Positions 32,810-40,762 of a DNA stretch of 55,844 nucleotides are shown in pieces. Origin of the DNA: Lachnospiraceae bacterium (GTDB taxonomy: Bacteria; Bacillota; Clostridia; Lachnospirales; Lachnospiraceae). Location of the stretch: assembly GCA_016286555.1 (NCBI GenBank), contig JAEETA010000017.1:1-55844 (forward strand), written 5' to 3'. The position numbers and the translations under genes are program-made. The notes below the pieces were generated by a model. It was not told where the DNA came from. It did no database searches and worked only from the letters and a program-made list of their open reading frames with translations. How positions within the stretch are numbered: the stretch's first letter is position 1; the number at the start of each line of letters is the position of its first letter.

Positions 32810-35800
32810 TTATGCTTTCAGCAACGTATCTCTGTCCAGCTTCGTTACGGCGTTCAGGATCTCTTCCGTCCGGGTCTGCATGGGCTCCGGGATCCGGTAA
32901 TCCTTCAGCATCTCGCAGATGGCGTCCGCGGTGTCAAAATCAAATGCTTCCGCCGCTTCCCGGATACCGGCAAAGGCTTCCAGGAGCTGCTCCTCCGGGA
33001 TCTCCGGTCTGTCATCCGCTTCCCCCGCGGGGCCGTCCAGGACGGAAAGCTTGTCTTCATAGCTGCGATAGAGCTCCAGGAGCTCCGGAGTCAGCCGTTC
33101 GATCTCTGCGGTATTTTCCGCATCGCCGCAGCTTTCCAGATAAGCGGCACGTTCCGACAGTTCGGTGGCGCCGATGAGTCTGGCGGAGCTCTTTAATGCG
33201 TGGACCTTTACGGTATAGGTCTTCAGGTCGCTATGCTGCGAGCTTTCGATGAGGTCCGCGTTCTCCCGCAGGGCTACCCGGAAATCGTGAATAGCTTCCT
33301 CCAGGATCTCCCGGGTCATGCAGTTCCGCAGGCCGGCATCGATGTCCAGTCCTTCGATGGAACGCAGGGGATCATCCGCAGGGAGCTGCGCGCCGGGGCG
33401 CGATCCCGGAGCGGCTGCGTCCGAGGTGTCCGCGCTCGTTCCTGCGCCGGTGCCGTCTCCCGCTTCCGCAGCTTGCTTCTGCGCATGCTTCTCCGCCTTC
33501 AGGAGGCGTTCATACTCTCCCGTACCGGAGTAATATACCATTTCTTTCGGCAGATATTTTGCGGTGGTCTGCTCCAGCCTGCCGGCATCGATGGGCTTGG
33601 AGAGATAATCGTCAAAGCCCGCCTGAATGAACTGCTCTCTGGCACCGGAAATGGCGTTGGCGGTGAGGCATATGACAGGCGTGTCGGCACAGAGGTTGTC
33701 TTCCATCTCCCGCATCCTGTGGAGGGTCTCCACGCCGTCCATCTCGGGCATGCGCTGGTCCAGGAAGATCAGGTCGAAGTGTTCCTTCCGCACCAGATTT
33801 AAGGTTTCGGGGCCGCCGGCACAGGTGGTGACCTGCACCTTCGTAGGCTTTAAGAGTCCCTTGGCCACCGTCAGGTTCATGGCAGTGTCATCCACCACCA
33901 GCACCTTTGCCTCCGGTGCCATGAAGCTGACTCTGTATTCTTCGATGCGGCTCACGGACTTGCGATAGGTTTCGTTGAAATCACCGATGGGCTCGGCAGA
34001 AACCACCCGCTGCTCCACTTCAAAGGAGAAATCGGAGCCTTCGCCGTAGACGGACTTGACCACCAGCTGGGTGCCCATGAGATCCAGCAGGTTCTTGACG
34101 ATACTCATGCCCAGGCCGGTGCCCTCGATGGTACGGTTCCGTTTTTCCTCGATGCGCTCAAAGGGCGAGTACAGCTTTGCCAGGTCCTCTTCCTTGATGC
34201 CGATACCGGTATCCGTCACACGGATCAGGAGGCCTACGGTATCCTCTCCCGTTGAGCGGCTGTTCATTTCCAGAGTCACGGTGCCTGTCTGGGTGTATTT
34301 TACCGCGTTGTTCAGCACGTTTAACGCACACTGTTTGATACGGATCTCGTCGCCGAAGAGGACATGCGGGATGCCGGGATCGATGTTCACCTTCAGCTCC
34401 AGGCCCTTCTCCTCCACCTTCGTCGCCACCATGTTGATGAGGTCGTTGATGACGGAGCTGAGCTCGTATTCCACGGGGATGATCTCCATCTTCCCGGCTT
34501 CGATCTTGGAGAAATCCAGCAGGTCGTTTACCAGACCCAGCAGGGATTTCCCGGAGTTTTTGATATCCACGGCATAACCGCGGATCTGCTCCTCCTCCGT
34601 CTCCCGGAGGATCATCTCATCCAGGCCCAGCACCGCATTGATGGGGGTGCGAATCTCATGAGACACGTTGGAGAGGAAATTGCTCTTGGCCGCGTTGGCC
34701 GCTTCCGCCACCCGCAAGTTCTCCCGGAGCTTCGCCTCCTCTTCCATGGCATCGATGTAAGCATCCACCTGGATGGCCATCTCGCGGATGGAATTTCCCA
34801 GGATCTCCAGTTCATCCCCCGTGCGAACATTCAGATCCTCCAGGCGCATGGGTTTATCCTCTCCCCCGTTACTCTGATCCCCGGAGAACTCCTCCACGAA
34901 TCTGGTCATACGGACAATGGGCAGCGCCACAAAGCGCTGAAGGATAAAGTTGATGATGACCACCACGGGGAAAATAACGCACAGAAGCATCATGATCAAC
35001 TTGATATCAAAGGCGATACCGCTGTCCCCAAGCTCCACCCGAAGCACGGTCTGGCGACCCACCTGCTCCATCTCATCCCAGCCGAAGGCGTCCTCCAGAG
35101 ATTTGCTCCAGTAGCCTTCCCCGGTAGCGCTGTCCGTTACCACAAAGACGCTGGCGGTCTTGTCCACGTCATCGCCGGTGAGCTCATTTACCAGGGCGTT
35201 CATCTTGTCCTCGAAGGTTTCCGCATCGACGCTGATGATCGTGGAAGTTTCCGTCACTGCGTCCGCGTCCTCTGCGTCATCCGTCCCCTTCGTCGCAGGA
35301 TCGGCGCTCGTCTCGGTTTCAGCGTTTGCATCCTCTGCATCAGCATCCTCTGCGTCCGCGTCATCTGCCTTGTCCGGCACCGTGGTCTCACTTTGCATGC
35401 TGTAGTCCATGGAAGCGGTGAGTTCCTCCTGAAGGGAAGGCACCAGCAGATTGGCAAAAAAAGCCGCGGAGATTCCCAGGCCGATGGCCTCCGCCACCAG
35501 AATATAGTAGATCCTCTGGCTGATGTTCCCGTGCCGCTTTCCGTCGCTTCCCACCTTGCTCTGCAAAATGGAGCTTCGGAAGGTCATACGGCTTTCGTAA
35601 AAATCCGGGTACTTCCGTTTCACACGCTTGAGTGCCATGCGGACCATCAGGAAGGTAACGGTAGTCTGGGGCACCATGGTCAGGAAGCGGTATACGATGT
35701 CAATGATCCGAAATGCGGAGAAATTCCCGCCTCCCAGCTGGATAAAGAGCAGGTAGGTAAGACAGCCTACGATAAAATTCTGACAGAGCAGGATCTTCCA

Positions 35801-36361
35801 GCCTCTCTTGAAGTTCAGATATCCGTCTCTGCGCACCGTAAAATCCGTCATCACGATGTAGGCAAGCAGGTAGAACAGCAGGTAGGACTGGGCCCCCGCA
35901 GTATGGAGGAACGCCAGGAAATTCAGGCCAAAACCCAAAATACCCATCTCCAGTCCGAACACCCCCGTAAGGACGCAAAGCGGAATGGGAGAAACAGCAA
36001 AAAAGAACATGGAGAAAAAGGACTGGGAAAAATCCGAGAACAGTCCGTAATGGATCAGATATTCCGACAGGACAGACATCAGGATCAAAACGCAGGTGGC
36101 AACGACCAGGCGTTTTTTCGCCGTCTTGCGATCCGGTTCCTTGTCCGTGGTGAAAAAGATCGTGTCCGCAACCCACTTCCGGCGCTCTTCCTTTTGCTTC
36201 CGGCGCAGGTAGTCGATCTGCGCATTTGCCTCGGCCACCTTTCCTTCCGCATCGGAAATGCAGCCGTTCACATTCTGCTCGATATCCTTCTGAAGGCCCT
36301 TCATATTTTCCCTGAAGCGCGCCATTTCTTCTTTGAAGCCTGACATGTCGGGTTTGCTCAT
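32810..36361 (-). CDS. Hybrid sensor histidine kinase with membrane domain, HAMP, receiver and Hpt domains
   Basis: 1183 residues. An N-terminal cytoplasmic coiled coil (1-50) precedes about six membrane helices (85-255), another helix near 295, and an extracytoplasmic loop with an acidic DADAED low-complexity stretch. The last helix (near 455) leads to a HAMP-like linker. The kinase core has His568 in FLSNVSHEIRTPINAVLG, N-box LNVLNNAVKYTQ and GTGLGMSIVKNLL. A receiver has Asp868 in LIFLDQRMPEMDG, and an Hpt domain His1054 in VHALKSSARLIG. The full multistep phosphorelay His-Asp-His is thus on one chain. AAGGAG precedes the start. It heads the operon with the double-receiver protein, tdk and the GH2 gene. 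Confidence 0.92.
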   Translation of the reverse strand: MSKPDMSGFKEEMARFRENMKGLQKDIEQNVNGCISDAEGKVAEANAQIDYLRRKQKEERRKWVADTIFFTTDKEPDRKTAKKRLVVATCVLILMSVLSEYLIHYGLFSDFSQSFFSMFFFAVSPIPLCVLTGVFGLEMGILGFGLNFLAFLHTAGAQSYLLFYLLAYIVMTDFTVRRDGYLNFKRGWKILLCQNFIVGCLTYLLFIQLGGGNFSAFRIIDIVYRFLTMVPQTTVTFLMVRMALKRVKRKYPDFYESRMTFRSSILQSKVGSDGKRHGNISQRIYYILVAEAIGLGISAAFFANLLVPSLQEELTASMDYSMQSETTVPDKADDADAEDADAEDANAETETSADPATKGTDDAEDADAVTETSTIISVDAETFEDKMNALVNELTGDDVDKTASVFVVTDSATGEGYWSKSLEDAFGWDEMEQVGRQTVLRVELGDSGIAFDIKLIMMLLCVIFPVVVIINFILQRFVALPIVRMTRFVEEFSGDQSNGGEDKPMRLEDLNVRTGDELEILGNSIREMAIQVDAYIDAMEEEAKLRENLRVAEAANAAKSNFLSNVSHEIRTPINAVLGLDEMILRETEEEQIRGYAVDIKNSGKSLLGLVNDLLDFSKIEAGKMEIIPVEYELSSVINDLINMVATKVEEKGLELKVNIDPGIPHVLFGDEIRIKQCALNVLNNAVKYTQTGTVTLEMNSRSTGEDTVGLLIRVTDTGIGIKEEDLAKLYSPFERIEEKRNRTIEGTGLGMSIVKNLLDLMGTQLVVKSVYGEGSDFSFEVEQRVVSAEPIGDFNETYRKSVSRIEEYRVSFMAPEAKVLVVDDTAMNLTVAKGLLKPTKVQVTTCAGGPETLNLVRKEHFDLIFLDQRMPEMDGVETLHRMREMEDNLCADTPVICLTANAISGAREQFIQAGFDDYLSKPIDAGRLEQTTAKYLPKEMVYYSGTGEYERLLKAEKHAQKQAAEAGDGTGAGTSADTSDAAAPGSRPGAQLPADDPLRSIEGLDIDAGLRNCMTREILEEAIHDFRVALRENADLIESSQHSDLKTYTVKVHALKSSARLIGATELSERAAYLESCGDAENTAEIERLTPELLELYRSYEDKLSVLDGPAGEADDRPEIPEEQLLEAFAGIREAAEAFDFDTADAICEMLKDYRIPEPMQTRTEEILNAVTKLDRDTLLKA

Positions 36362-36402
36362 GGTTAATCTCCTTGGAGCTTTGACCTTACACTAACAGTA
36401 TG

Positions 36403-36408
36403 ATTATA
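36403..36408 (-). promoter_or_regulatory. Probable -10 box of the hybrid kinase operon
   Basis: Minus strand TATAAT about 42 bp upstream of the kinase ATG, just downstream of an intrinsic terminator. The -35 is poor, so activation by a regulator is possible. Confidence 0.45.
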
Positions 36409-36440
36409 CTTCATTTCGCGGTTTTTTGCGAAAAGAAAAA

Positions 36441-36461
36441 GACATCCGAAGGCGGATGTCC
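36441..36461 (-). terminator. Second intrinsic terminator upstream of the hybrid kinase
   Basis: Minus strand GACATCCGCCTTCGGATGTC followed by TTTTTCTTTTC. It would stop any transcript passing the terminator at 36513-36549. Confidence 0.75.
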
Positions 36462-36512
36462 TCGTGCATGCGCGGTGATCGCCGGGCGCCGTTATCACTC
36501 AAAAAAAGGCAG

Positions 36513-36549
36513 GAAAAAAGCGCCATCCGAAGCGATCTCGAATGGCGCT
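36513..36549 (-). terminator. Terminator at the 3' end of the candidate non-coding RNA
   Basis: Minus strand AGCGCCAT...ATGGCGCT with an inner paired stretch, followed by TTTTTTCCTGCC. It begins right behind the 7-codon ORF at 36551-36574. Confidence 0.82.
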
Positions 36550-36550
36550 C

Positions 36551-36574
36551 TTACTGGAAAGGTTCATTGTCCAT
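36551..36574 (-). CDS. Seven-codon ORF (MDNEPFQ) with perfect Shine-Dalgarno sequence
   Basis: ATG GAC AAT GAA CCT TTC CAG TAA, preceded by AAGGAGG with an 8-base spacer, and followed directly by a terminator hairpin. This is the layout of a leader peptide/attenuator, though the codons show no obvious run of one amino acid. It lies inside the 3' end of the candidate non-coding RNA and about 190 bp upstream of the hybrid kinase. Expression is inferred only from the ribosome-binding site. Confidence 0.35.
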   Translation of the reverse strand: MDNEPFQ

Positions 36575-37094
36575 TGGACTGGCCTCCTTTTCATCAGAAA
36601 GTCAAGGATCTAAGATACTGTAGATCAAAAACAATATTCTTCATCTCTTACGATCGACTCCTAACTTCCGCTGCAATCTTCTTATGGCTTTTGTCCCATG
36701 ATCATATGTCAAAGTGAAATAGTAATCTGATCGTTTCGGGACGGTTATGTTTTTTATTGTGCCATGTTTTGCTTCCGCCAGGATTATCAAAAATCACGTG
36801 TCCATCGGACCTTACCTGCTTTCTCTATATTTTCCGGATAACCCGGTTACAAAAAAGTGGAACTTGTGGGTCCGCTTTCGACTGTTCTCTTTGGATATCG
36901 AAAGGGAGATGTCAGATCATTTTAGTATCCCATTGGACCATACCTTCGCTTTCTGTAGATTTTGGATATTCGATTCGAATCTCAGACGTCTCCGAGCTTT
37001 TTGAGAAATCCGTTACCGGATCTCCCCGAACCTTCCGCCGGCTAAGAAGAGTAACTCGCTTCTTTTTATGTTCTCTGTCCTTGTTGTTGAGTCC

Positions 37095-37123
37095 ATAATA
37101 ATCTATTAACTCAGTTCTGTCAA
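37095..37123 (-). promoter_or_regulatory. Strong sigma-A promoter of the candidate non-coding RNA
   Basis: Minus strand TTGACA (37118-37123), 17-bp spacer, TATTAT (37095-37100). It points into the gene-free region. Confidence 0.78.
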
Positions 37124-37203
37124 CCCCAAATTCTGAAAATATATAAATAAATTCTTAAGTATTCTGTATAAATAATTCAAATTTGCGGAAATGTTCAGAC
37201 AAA

Positions 37204-37241
37204 TCAACCTGCATGTGCAATTACGGCAACATGCAGGTTGA
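37204..37241 (-). terminator. Terminator-like hairpin after the GH51 gene
   Basis: A perfect 13-bp stem (TCAACCTGCATGT / ACATGCAGGTTGA) with a 12-base loop, 16 bp after the GH51 stop. The following T content is modest (TTTGTCTG). Confidence 0.7.
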
Positions 37242-37257
37242 TGGGTAAAACACTATA

Positions 37258-38736
37258 TTATGCCTGAATGGTGACCTGAACCACGGAAACGGGAGGCAGG
37301 GAAACCTTCAACTTGCCGCCCTCGATCTCGGCGCTGTGCTCTTTGATCTGCACTTTCTCGCCGTTCTCAAAGTCGTTGTGGGCGTGGACCTCTTCCGTCA
37401 GAACTCTGGCGGTAACAGTTCTGCCGGCAAAGCCGTAGAGATCCGCGGTCACCTCTGCATCCTCAGTAAGGGAGCAGTTTGCCAGGGTCACGGTCATAAC
37501 GCCGTCCTTTACAGTGGCGGAGCTGGAGATCATGGGAACGTTCTTGCCCTCCTTCAGGTTCTCGTTGGAGGTGTAGCAATAGACGCAATCGCTGTCCTGG
37601 TGATCCTTGTACAGATCGAACACATGATAGGTAGGGGTTTTGATCATCTTCTCCCCCTCGATGAGAAGGATGGCCTGCAGCACGTTCACGGCCTGAGCGA
37701 TGTTTGCCATCTTGACTCTTGCGCTGTGACGGTTGAAGGTGTTCAGGCTGATGGCTGCCACCAGAGCGTCACGCATGGTGTTCTGCTGATAGAGGAAGCC
37801 GGGATTGGTGCCCTCCTCCACCTCGAACCAGGTGCCCCACTCATCCACGATGAGGGCCACTCTACCTTCGGGATCATAATGATCCATGATCTGGGTGTGA
37901 CGGCGCAGCAGTTCGTCCGTGAAATTGGTGGTGTTCAGCAGCTCATAGTACTCCTCCTCGGAGAACTCCACCGCCTTGCCCTTCTTGTTCCACTCGGGAA
38001 CAGAGTAGAAATGCAGTGCCAGACCGTCGGCCATCCAGTCGAAGGCCTTCAGGTTCTTCATCATCACCTCGGTCCAGTGGTAGTCGGAGCCGTTGGGACC
38101 GCAGGCAATGGCAAAAAGCTTGTTGCCGCTGTGATTCCGGCAGAAGGTGCGGTACTGTCTGTACTGGCCCGCATAATACTCAGGCTCCATGTTTCCGCCG
38201 CCGCCCCAGTTCTCGTTACCGATGCCCAGGTACTTTAAGCCCCAGGGCTTGTCCTGTCCGTTCTTCCGGCGCAGATCCGCCATGGGGGACTTGCCGTCAA
38301 AGGTCAGGTACTCCACCCACTCGGAGAGCTCCTGTACGGTGCCGCTCCCCAGGTTGCCGGCGATGTAGGGCTCGCAGCCCACCAGCTCGCAGAGCTCCAT
38401 GAATTCATGAGTACCGAAGCTGTTGTCCTCGGTGACACCGCCCCAGTTGGTGTTTATCATGCAGGGTCTGTCCTCCTTGGGACCGATGCCGTCCTTCCAG
38501 TGATACTCGTCCGCAAAGCAGCCCCCGGGCCAGCGCAGTACCGGCATACGGATCGCCTTGAACGCTTCGATCACATCCTTGCGGATACCGTGAATGTTGG
38601 GGATGGGGGATCCCTCTCCCACATAGATACCGCCGTAAATGCATTTCCCCAGGTGCTCGGAAAAATGTCCGTAGATCTCCCGGTTCACATGTCCCAGCTT
38701 GTCGTCCGCATTGATGACCATTTTGATCTGTTTCAT
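37258..38736 (-). CDS. abfA: Alpha-L-arabinofuranosidase, glycoside hydrolase family 51
   Basis: 492 residues, no signal peptide, so intracellular. Removes arabinofuranosyl side groups from arabinoxylan or arabinan oligosaccharides. Family features: [21 protein letters not shown] near the start, [19 protein letters not shown], acid/base Glu175 in [12 protein letters not shown] and nucleophile Glu299 in LIVDEWGTW. The start at 38736 has AAAGGA; longer in-frame starts to 38814 are less supported. Divergent from an AraC regulator, with a LacI/CRE-like palindrome 48 bp upstream. Confidence 0.95.
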   Translation of the reverse strand: MKQIKMVINADDKLGHVNREIYGHFSEHLGKCIYGGIYVGEGSPIPNIHGIRKDVIEAFKAIRMPVLRWPGGCFADEYHWKDGIGPKEDRPCMINTNWGGVTEDNSFGTHEFMELCELVGCEPYIAGNLGSGTVQELSEWVEYLTFDGKSPMADLRRKNGQDKPWGLKYLGIGNENWGGGGNMEPEYYAGQYRQYRTFCRNHSGNKLFAIACGPNGSDYHWTEVMMKNLKAFDWMADGLALHFYSVPEWNKKGKAVEFSEEEYYELLNTTNFTDELLRRHTQIMDHYDPEGRVALIVDEWGTWFEVEEGTNPGFLYQQNTMRDALVAAISLNTFNRHSARVKMANIAQAVNVLQAILLIEGEKMIKTPTYHVFDLYKDHQDSDCVYCYTSNENLKEGKNVPMISSSATVKDGVMTVTLANCSLTEDAEVTADLYGFAGRTVTARVLTEEVHAHNDFENGEKVQIKEHSAEIEGGKLKVSLPPVSVVQVTIQA

Positions 38737-38752
38737 CGTCTGTTCCTTTCTG

Positions 38753-38799
38753 ATCATACCCATTTGATTTCGTATCATTTCTCCGGGAACGCTTTCCCG
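38753..38799 (-). promoter_or_regulatory. Control region of the GH51 gene: -10 box and LacI/CRE-like palindrome
   Basis: Minus strand TATGAT (38753-38758) with a CGGGAA-N4-TTCCCG palindrome (38784-38799) whose centre is a CG step, the hallmark of LacI-family operators and catabolite-responsive elements. The site lies just upstream of the expected -35 position. Confidence 0.55.
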
Positions 38800-38895
38800 T
38801 ATTTGCAATTTCATCCTACCCCCTTCCCTTTTCTCTCACAATGATCTATCCTATGATTAATGTGACTATTTCTCTGATTAGGAAGGAAATGATTT

Positions 38896-39663
38896 ATGCT
38901 GACACTACGAACAATGGGAATCAATTACGCACATCCAAGTGATTTTTTCATTGACAGGCCGGAAGGCTCCGGGGATTATCTGCTGATCGTATTTAAGACG
39001 CCTGCAGTACTCCTGCAGAACGGAGAAGAGATCAATGTGCCGGCCGACAGCGCCGTCATTTTCCCGAAGGGAGAAAAGCAGTATTACCGTGCGCTCATGG
39101 ATACTTACTGCAACCATTATGTGCATTTTGATACGGACGATTCCGGCAGAGACATGGAAGGCGTCCGCACCGGCTGCCTACTGATCCCCAGGGACCTCCC
39201 GGAGGCGGAGCAGCTCCTGCGGATGATCAACAAGGAAAGCCTCTCCCACGGGGAAAACAGCGCCACCTACGTCTCCCTCCTGATCCGTCTCCTGCTGTTA
39301 AAGATCTCCGAGGCCGCGGCCGCGCATCAAAACAGCGTTGTGGGGCTCCACGAAAACGAACTTTTGGAGCTCCGGGCAGAGTTCTACAACAATCCCGCCC
39401 TCTACGCGGACATCCCGCAGATGGCGAAGCACCTGGGGCTCTCCGTGTCCCATTTTCAGCAGCTCTATAAGGAACAGTTCGGCGTCAGCTGCTACAGCGA
39501 CCTCCTGGCGGCACGGATGAAAACGGCCCGCTACTATCTGTCGGAGACCGCCCTTCCCATAGGGGAGATCGCCGCCCTCTGCGGCTACGAAAACGTCACC
39601 TGCTTCCTTCACCGCTTCAAGGCAAAATGCGGCGTCACGCCCGGGGAGTACCGGAGGGCTTGA
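38896..39663 (+). CDS. AraC-family transcriptional regulator
   Basis: 255 residues. An N-terminal cupin-like sensor domain (about 15-90) is followed by a helical linker and two HTH motifs at the C-terminus: MAKHLGLSVSHFQQLYKEQFGVSCYSDLLAARM and IGEIAALCGYENVTCFLHRFKAKCGVTPGEYR. Likely controls the divergent arabinofuranosidase in response to a sugar. AAGGAA lies 8 bases before the ATG. Its 3' end overlaps the convergent XRE/TPR gene by 29 bp. Confidence 0.9.
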   Translation: MLTLRTMGINYAHPSDFFIDRPEGSGDYLLIVFKTPAVLLQNGEEINVPADSAVIFPKGEKQYYRALMDTYCNHYVHFDTDDSGRDMEGVRTGCLLIPRDLPEAEQLLRMINKESLSHGENSATYVSLLIRLLLLKISEAAAAHQNSVVGLHENELLELRAEFYNNPALYADIPQMAKHLGLSVSHFQQLYKEQFGVSCYSDLLAARMKTARYYLSETALPIGEIAALCGYENVTCFLHRFKAKCGVTPGEYRRA

Positions 39664-40762
39664 TGCTGTCCCAGTACGCTTTCGCCAGTTCGATCTTCTG
39701 CAGCACTTCATCCGGCAGGTCGTAGTCATCCTGAATGAAAATGGAGTCGATGCCTTCCACGGCGCTCTGCCCCAGCTGGTCGTAGAGCGCAGGCTTATAG
39801 TCCTTTCCGGCATGCCAGAACTTAATGCGTCCGTCGATGTTGTTGGTGGGATCTTTGTCAAACGCCAGAGCGACGGCGTAGGCTTCGTCCACGCTGCCGC
39901 GCATATTCTCGAGATCACCCAGATTCGCATAGCACATGGACCGGATCATGAGCATGGCCACCTTCATCTTCGTCAGGTAGCTGACCTTCCCGTTGCTCAC
40001 CCCGTCAAACATGGCGATGCACCAGTCCAGCAGTTCCACCGCTTCTTTGATGTTCTTCTTTTTCCCGGACTGCATGAGGCCGATGGACATGTTCCCCGCC
40101 AGTTGGAGGCTCCGGATGAGGACATTCACCAGCACCTTCGTATAGCGCTCCAGGGCCTCCTGTGGCTGTCCGTGGTTCATCTGGACCATGGCGATGTGAA
40201 TGTCCGCGATCCCCAGGTAATTGATACGTTGGAACTCCTCCAGGGCTTCCTCGGGGCTGTCCACGCTCTTTAACTCCGCGATCTTCATGCGGATGGCAAA
40301 TTCGCTCTCGTCGGGGTCCGTGTTCTGTGACAGGTATTTCAGCGCCAGCTCAAAAAGCTCGATGGTCCGCTCCCGCTGTTCGCCGTTCTCTCCCAGGGCA
40401 GACGCCACATAATAGGTCTGGGCCGCGTTGTTGATGATCTTAAAGTTCGCGGGATACCGGATCAGGGCTTTCTCCGCCTCCGAAATGGCTTCGTCGAATT
40501 TCCCCTCTTTGATCAGACTCTGCATGTTCTTCACAATGTCATCCACGCTCTTGGAGGAAATGCTGTACCCCAGGAGCACGTCCATGGACACATTGAAAAA
40601 ATCCGCCAGATCCGCCAGGGTATAGATGTCGGGAATGGTGCTGCCGCTCTCCCACTTGGAGACGGCGCCCACGGTGAGGCCGAAGGCGTCCGCCAGCTCC
40701 TCCTGGGTCAGGTCCATTTCTCTGCGATATTTTTTGATGTTTTCTCCAACATTAAGCTGCAT
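39635..40762 (-). CDS. XRE-family regulator with TPR-like C-terminal domain
   Basis: 375 residues. N-terminal Cro/CI HTH (about 5-60: IKKYRREMDLTQEELADAFGLTVGAVSKWESGSTIPDI) followed by about 300 residues of helical repeats resembling TPR (EGKFDEAISEAEKALIRYP, EEALEEF). The architecture is like RRNPP-type sensors, which bind peptides or partner proteins. The ATG at 40762 has AGAGGAG; it overlaps the MFS stop by 11 bp, indicating coupling. The likely operator is the palindrome inside the MFS promoter (42202-42220). Confidence 0.87.
   Translation of the reverse strand: MQLNVGENIKKYRREMDLTQEELADAFGLTVGAVSKWESGSTIPDIYTLADLADFFNVSMDVLLGYSISSKSVDDIVKNMQSLIKEGKFDEAISEAEKALIRYPANFKIINNAAQTYYVASALGENGEQRERTIELFELALKYLSQNTDPDESEFAIRMKIAELKSVDSPEEALEEFQRINYLGIADIHIAMVQMNHGQPQEALERYTKVLVNVLIRSLQLAGNMSIGLMQSGKKKNIKEAVELLDWCIAMFDGVSNGKVSYLTKMKVAMLMIRSMCYANLGDLENMRGSVDEAYAVALAFDKDPTNNIDGRIKFWHAGKDYKPALYDQLGQSAVEGIDSIFIQDDYDLPDEVLQKIELAKAYWDSIKPSGTPRA

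Larger units (their letters stand above)
36513..37088 (-). ncRNA. Candidate long structured non-coding RNA (about 575 nt)
   Basis: This is most of the only long gene-free stretch (36362-37257). On the minus strand it begins about 7 nt after a near-consensus promoter and ends at an intrinsic terminator. No frame holds a convincing protein: the best open stretches are about 40-50 codons without ribosome-binding sites. Local hairpins are frequent: a GTAA-tetraloop hairpin (37003-37024), AAGAAG/CTTCTT (37044-37064), ATTCG/CGAAT (36968-36980), CCGG/CCGG (36834-36846) and GATCTA/TAGATC (36607-36626). Three related palindromes (GTCCATTGGAC type) are spread along it. It looks clearly more AT-rich than neighbouring genes. 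Size would suit large RNA classes such as ROOL or OLE, but I could not match it to any. The diagnostic tmRNA, SRP and RNase P motifs are absent. Confidence 0.5.

Noticed and set aside
36747..37004. 85-codon plus-strand open frame in the gene-free region
   Set aside because: No Shine-Dalgarno sequence, no recognisable domain, and it runs against the strong minus-strand promoter and terminator.
36513..37088. tmRNA, SRP RNA or T-box identity for the candidate RNA
   Set aside because: The tmRNA end motifs and Ala-Ala tag frame, the SRP GGAAG core and the T-box TGG-containing bulge are all absent.
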